Position numbers and translations under genes: made by a program
NCBI GenBank assembly: GCA_964036295.1
Contig: OZ038469.1
Coordinates: 13,449,591-13,513,590 of the forward strand
DNA: 64,000 bases
Reading direction: 5' to 3'
Source of the DNA: Plumapathes pennacea
Taxonomy: Eukaryota > Cnidaria > Anthozoa > Antipatharia > Myriopathidae
The notes under the pieces: generated by a model
What the model was told of the DNA's origin: nothing
Database searches by the model: none
The model's input: only the letters and a program-made list of their open reading frames with translations
Shown here: positions 59,217-64,000 of the stretch, piece after piece
Position numbering within the stretch: position 1 is the stretch's first letter
How the letters are laid out: each line of letters begins with the position of its first letter

Positions 59217-62200
59217 CAAAACAAAAAAAAAAACAAAACAAAAAAGAACACACCAGGAATCAACCCAACGAACAAACAGAAATTAAAGGAATGACAACAA
59301 AAGGACCACAACTTAACTCACCCATCATTGGCCCAGGATGCATAGGTACGGGGCTCTGGTGACCTGGTGGAGGTGTGGCGGAAAGCCTGAAATGTTAAGA
59401 GACAAAGACAACGATTAATAGAGACAAGAGAACGATTAACAGAGACAAGAGAATGATTAATAGAGACAAGAGAACGATTAATAGAGACAAGAGAACGATT
59501 AATAGAGACAAGAGGATGATTAATAGAGACAAGAGGACGATTAATAGAGACAAGAGGACGATTAATAGAGACAAGAGAACGATTAACAGAGACAAGAGGA
59601 CGACAAGAGGACGATTAATAGAGACAAGAGAACGATTAATAGAGACAAGAGAACGATTAATAGAGACAAGAGAACGATTAATAGAGACAAGAGGACGATT
59701 AATAGAGACAAGAGGACGATTAATAGAGACAAGAGGACGATTAATAGAGACAAGAGAACGATTAACAGAGACAAGAGGACGACAAGAGGACGATTAATAG
59801 AGACAAGAGGACGATTAATAGAGACAAGAGAACGATTAATAGAGACAAGAGAACGATTAATAGAGACAAGAGGACGATTAACAGAGACAAGAGAACGATT
59901 AACAGAGACAAGAGGACGACAAGAGGACGATTAATAGAGACAAGAGAACGATTAATAGAGACAAGAGAACGATTAATAGAGACAAGAGAACGATTAACAG
60001 AGACAAGAGGACGATTAATAGAGACAAGAGAACAACTAACAGAGACAAGAGGACGATTAATAGAGACAAGAGGACGATTAATAGAGACAAGAGGACGATT
60101 AATAGAGACAAGAGGACGATTAATAGAGACAAGAGGACGATTAATAGAGACAAGAGGACGATTAATAGAGACAAGAGGACGATTAATAGAGACAAGAGGA
60201 CGATTAACAGAGACAAGAGGACGACAAGAGGACGATTAATAGAGACAAGAGAACGATTAATAGAGACAAGAGAACGATTAATAGAGACAAGAGGACGATT
60301 AATAGAGACAAGAGGACGACAAGAGGACGATTAATAGAGACAAGAGAACGATTAATAGAGACAAGAGAACGATTAATAGAGACAAGAGAACGATTAACAG
60401 AGACAAGAGGACGATTAATAGAGACAAGAGAACAACTAACAGAGACAAGAGGACGATTAATAGAGACAAGAGGACGATTAATAGAGACAAGAGGACGATT
60501 AATAGAGACAAGAGGACGATTAATAGAGACAAGAGGACGATTAATAGAGACAAGAGGACGATTAATAGAGACAAGAGGACGATTAACAGAGACAAGAGAA
60601 CGATTAACAGAGACAAGAGAACGATTAATAGAGACAAGAGAACGACAAGAGGACGATTAATAGAGACAAGAGGACGATTAATAGAGACAAGAGGACGATT
60701 AATAGAGACAAGAGGACGATTAATAGAGACAAGAGGACGATTAATAGAGACAAGAGGACGATTAATAGAGACAAGAGGACGATTAATAGAGACAAGAAGA
60801 CGATTAACAGAGACAAGAGGACGATTAATAGAGACAAGAGGACGATTAATAGAGACAAGAGAACGATTAACAGAGACAAGAGGACGATTAATAGAGACAA
60901 GAGAACGATTAATAGAGACAAGAGGACGATTAATAGAGACAAGAGGACAACTAACAGAGACAAGAGGACGATTAATAGAGACAAGAGGACGATTAATAGA
61001 GACAAGAGGACGATTAATAGAGACAAGAGGACGATTAATAGAGACAAGAGGACGATTAATAGAGACAAGAGGACGATTAACAGAGACAAGAGAACGATTA
61101 ATAGAGACAAGAGAACGACAAGAGGACGATTAATAGAGACAAGAGGACGATTAATAGAGACAAGAGGACGATTAATAGAGACAAGAGGACGATTAACAGA
61201 GACAAGAGGACGATTAATAGAGACAAGAGGACGATTAATAGAGACAAGAGGACGATTAATAGAGACAAGAGGACGATTAATAGTCCTTTCACTCCCAAGT
61301 TCATAATGCAGTTCTCCTAACCATTATAGATCGTCGTACTTACCCTGAACTAGCAGCAGGAGACTCCGAGCGCCCATCAACTGAAACACAACACAACTTA
61401 GTGTAAAGCCACACATACTGTACCGTAGCTTGATGAAGGACACCGCAGGACGACGTAACCGCGGGCGTGAGACAGACCATGTTGCGCCCGCGGTTGTGTC
61501 GTCCTGTGTTATTCTTTATTATATATATATAGTGTGTATGGCTTAACAGAGTGGAAAACGAGTGGATGTCTCTGCGCCCTGTGGTACTGCAAGCACGACA
61601 AGCATCAAGATAGAGAGAAGGGGACCTTACCGTGGTTGCTGGAGGCAGAATTTGGTCGAGCGTTGACTTTCTCAACTTCACGCAATCTGAAAATAGAAGT
61701 ACCGCCATTAGCACTTCGTTGGTACGTTTCACAGTTTAAAATACAAGACCGGCGTTAGCTCACCTCTTCCGCAGAGCATCCCTCTCCTGTTTGACTTTTT
61801 CCAGTTCCCGCTCTTTTCTTCGAAATGCCATCTGTGCAGGACAAAGTAATCGTTAACATTGCAAGCAACAACAAACAACAACAATATAGTTATACTGTAT
61901 CTGCAATAGACAGAGTAGCAAAGTTGAGTAAGTATGCCGCTGCCAGTGCAAATGGGACCTCAACGGCTACTACCACTTCTAATTTACCAGTACTCCTACT
62001 TTAACTACTACTCAAATTACTAATACTACTATCCCCATCCACAACTTTTGTCTCGCCCCATTCTTACTACCGGACAATTCGCCTTTACGCATTGCAGGCT
62101 AAGACGACGACAACGACGACAAAAATGATGCTGATGCTACTGCTACCATACTGAACTGTTCTCATGTCCCAAAGTCAATACTTACATAATTGTCATGAAT

Positions 62201-63684
62201 TTTCTCCATGTCGTCCGAGTGCTGTGGGAATTTAACAAACCATAAGCGAACCTAAACCTATAAAGCCTGGTAACGACACTCACATGATCACTGTAGTGTG
62301 GATAGAGACGCACTAGGAACTAGACAACAAGATGCACTAGGAATTATATTTTATCGAATGTCAAAGTAACATGCTTACCTTTGCTTCAAATTCTTCCTTC
62401 ATATTCTTGATCTCCTCCCGTATCTCCAGGTATTGTTTTCTGGAGGGATAATAAGTGAGAAGTAAAGAACGAAGACTTGAGTACAAAAGGACACGCTGCA
62501 GGGAAGAAAGAGGAGAAGAACGAGAAGAAAGGGATAGAAGACTTGAATGAAGAAACAACCAAAGACTCGAGTGAAAAAGGACAAGTTTCAGGCGAGACGA
62601 GAAGAATATGAAATATGAAATGTGCCGTAAAATCTCATGACAACACAACGCCTTCTCAAGGATTGGGAAATATGCAAGAGGGCAAGCAGTGGTAGGGTTA
62701 TGTCAGTTCAGCCTTTGCTATAACCTACCTGTATTTGTCAACATCAGTGACAGCGGTGCTAGCTTTTGATTTTTCCTCGCTCAGCTGGGACTGACTGGCG
62801 ATTCGAGCAGCTTCTTCCGACGTTAGCTTCCTGTAATGTGAAAACAAGCAACAAAACATTATTATTGAGTTTGAGAACAATATCACGAAGCGTTTTGTGG
62901 ACAGCAGTAATCATTTCACTCAATTGTCGACAATAAGATTAGGCTAAATAAAACTAACACTCGGAGATCAAATTTGTAGCTTTTTTCCTGCCTTGTTCCC
63001 ATCCTACCTGTGCAAGTCACTCTCAGTATCTTTAAAGTACTTGTGCAGTGTGCTTAATTCTATTTCTTTTTCTTTTAAAGTCCTCTTCGCCTGCTCCTCG
63101 CTGTCCTTCGCTTTCTGTACTTCTTCACACTTTCTCTTGAATTCCTCTAAAAAAAATTAAACCAGACAGCAAAGCTAAGTATGGGTCCGTGTTTAAACTG
63201 AGCGCAAATTTGTTAAGAATCCCAACTGAACTGTGACTAATCACATCTAATTGTCTCTCTGCTTCGTATGCGATCTACTTTTGTCAGCGTGCGCGCGCCT
63301 GTGTGCATGTGTCAGTCCGACAGTACTTATGTCACGTGACGTTTTCACGTGACGTCATGGTGGCCATGTTGGTGGAACTTTCACAAAGATTGCTTATAAG
63401 CTTCTATGCCGATAATACTTGGCACCAACACGGCCGTGATATCTTTGTATTCTGAAACTCTAAGGATTGATTACAAACCATCAATACACAATGTCTGTGA
63501 ATATCAGTCGGCACTAAAATTTAGAAGAAAGCTTTCTGGGAATTAGATATCTCGACAAAATGAAAACACTTTGTAAATTTGACGTTCCCATACCTTCAAG
63601 CTCCTGGTTACGTTCTTTGCAAATGGACATTTCGTCCTCAATGCGAAGTTTTTCATTCAGCGCCACGCTTAGTTCAGTTTTGGC
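57285..63684 (-). CDS. TANGO1/cTAGE5 (MIA2/MIA3) family, C-terminal part
   Basis: Thirteen exons join in phase for 461 codons plus stop: 63594-63684, 63008-63146, 62729-62830, 62379-62439, 62186-62221, 61764-61831, 61631-61686, 61344-61380, 59322-59386, 58952-59103, 58590-58739, 57896-58259 and 57285-57349. The 5' part lies beyond the right edge. The first six exons are coiled coil (KTELSVALNEKLRIEDEM; LHRKLTSEEAARIASQSQ; KIHDNYMAFRRKERELEK), collinear with the LHRKLT...AHDNWLAAR...ER region of cTAGE5/TANGO1. The remainder is proline-rich (PPPMLPPGPMPFGP; GPPPSGPPSGPPGPPPSG), the family's Sec23-binding domain type. These proteins organise ER exit sites and load collagen into COPII carriers. 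Whether the N terminus has an SH3/luminal part (TANGO1) or not (cTAGE5) cannot be seen here. Confidence 0.9.
59192..59250. repeat. (AAAAC)n microsatellite
   Basis: A run of AAAAC pentanucleotides with flanking poly-A, in the intron upstream of the exon at 58952-59103. Confidence 0.9.
59399..61282. repeat. 21-bp minisatellite, about 89 units, filling one TANGO1-like intron
   Basis: The unit AGAGACAAGAGGACGATTAA plus T repeats for about 1.88 kb, with two main variants (GAGGACG/GAGAACG and TTAATAGAG/TTAACAGAG). At about seven places an extra 11 bp (ACAAGAGGACG) is inserted (near 59600, 59780, 59917, 60220, 60315, 60640 and 61115). The rare variant AGAACAACTAACAGAG appears at about 60030 and 60430, which suggests duplicated blocks of about 400 bp. 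The array lies wholly inside the 1,957-bp intron 59387-61343. Confidence 0.97.
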
Positions 63685-64000
63685 CTAAAACAGAAATTCC
63701 AGTAAAATATGAAGTCACATTAGAAGAGCTAGGGGGAGGGGAGGGAAGAACACAACTGATCACGAGTAATGGGTCAGGATAAACCTGTATAAATCCAATA
63801 AATGTTTTACTTAAGAAAAAGAACTCTCAAAATTTTGACTGTCATCTATGTACATCATAAAATATTATAATAAAATATTTGGTACTAGTCAAGGCCTTGT
63901 TTGTATGGAGAAAAGTTCTCCCGGGGAACCGAGTCGAGAGAAACTACAACTTGTCTCTGAAGCAGAGTGTCCCTAGGGACAGGGACATCTATTCATGGAA

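Noticed and set aside
58787..59311. A 174-aa minus-strand ORF as a single gene
   Set aside because: Only 58952-59103 inside it is a phased exon of the TANGO1-like gene; the rest is intron, including an A-rich microsatellite.
59453..61304. Leu/Ile/Val-rich ORFs (SLLIVLL repeats) as multi-pass membrane proteins
   Set aside because: They are translations of the 21-bp minisatellite and break wherever the 11-bp variant occurs. They lie inside a well-supported intron.
1..64000. tRNA or rRNA genes
   Set aside because: A visual scan for B-box (GGTTCGAATCC-like) sequences and rRNA cores found none. tRNAscan-SE would settle it.

Overview
The window is nuclear DNA of an animal, most likely an anthozoan cnidarian such as a coral. 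The genes are split by GT-AG introns and two of them (CNOT9 and SCYL1) align closely with human proteins as I remember them. The intervening DNA is AT-rich and crowded with short inverted-repeat transposons. No prokaryotic features are present. The species call is inference; no database was searched.

Layout, left to right. Positions 63-1979 are a THAP-bearing DNA transposon remnant flanked by TTAA (Kolobok type). Positions 2914-4047 (+) hold the last two exons of an unrecognised gene. Positions 7600-8933 (-) hold the 3' exons of a collagen-like gene, and a membrane-anchor first exon at 13751-14099 on the same strand may belong to it. Positions 16382-38433 (-) are one seven-exon gene whose model stays in phase throughout. 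It predicts a giant protein of about 5,176 residues: signal peptide, transmembrane helix, PDZ domain, then thousands of residues of AHNAK/periaxin-like GPDxD repeats and a poly-serine tail. Positions 42599-51922 (-) are SCYL1 (19 exons, 904 aa, pseudokinase). It is head-to-head with CNOT9 (52154-55736, +, ten exons, 306 aa), with 231 bp between the start codons. Positions 57285-63684 (-) are the C-terminal part of a TANGO1/cTAGE5 (MIA2/MIA3) family gene that runs off the right edge. One of its introns is almost entirely a 21-bp minisatellite.

Two of the neighbours act in early secretory traffic: SCYL1 in COPI/Golgi transport and TANGO1/cTAGE5 at ER exit sites, where it exports bulky collagen. 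The collagen-like gene would be a plausible client, but nothing in the sequence shows co-regulation. CNOT9 is a core CCR4-NOT mRNA-decay subunit.

The most unusual content is the membrane-anchored AHNAK-like giant. It carries about 24 copies of a cysteine motif (GG[VM]FTMC), a block of about 54 near-identical 27-residue repeats, and a recent 392-residue tandem duplication. Exon boundaries were deduced by eye from splice consensus, codon phase and protein similarity, with no transcript evidence.
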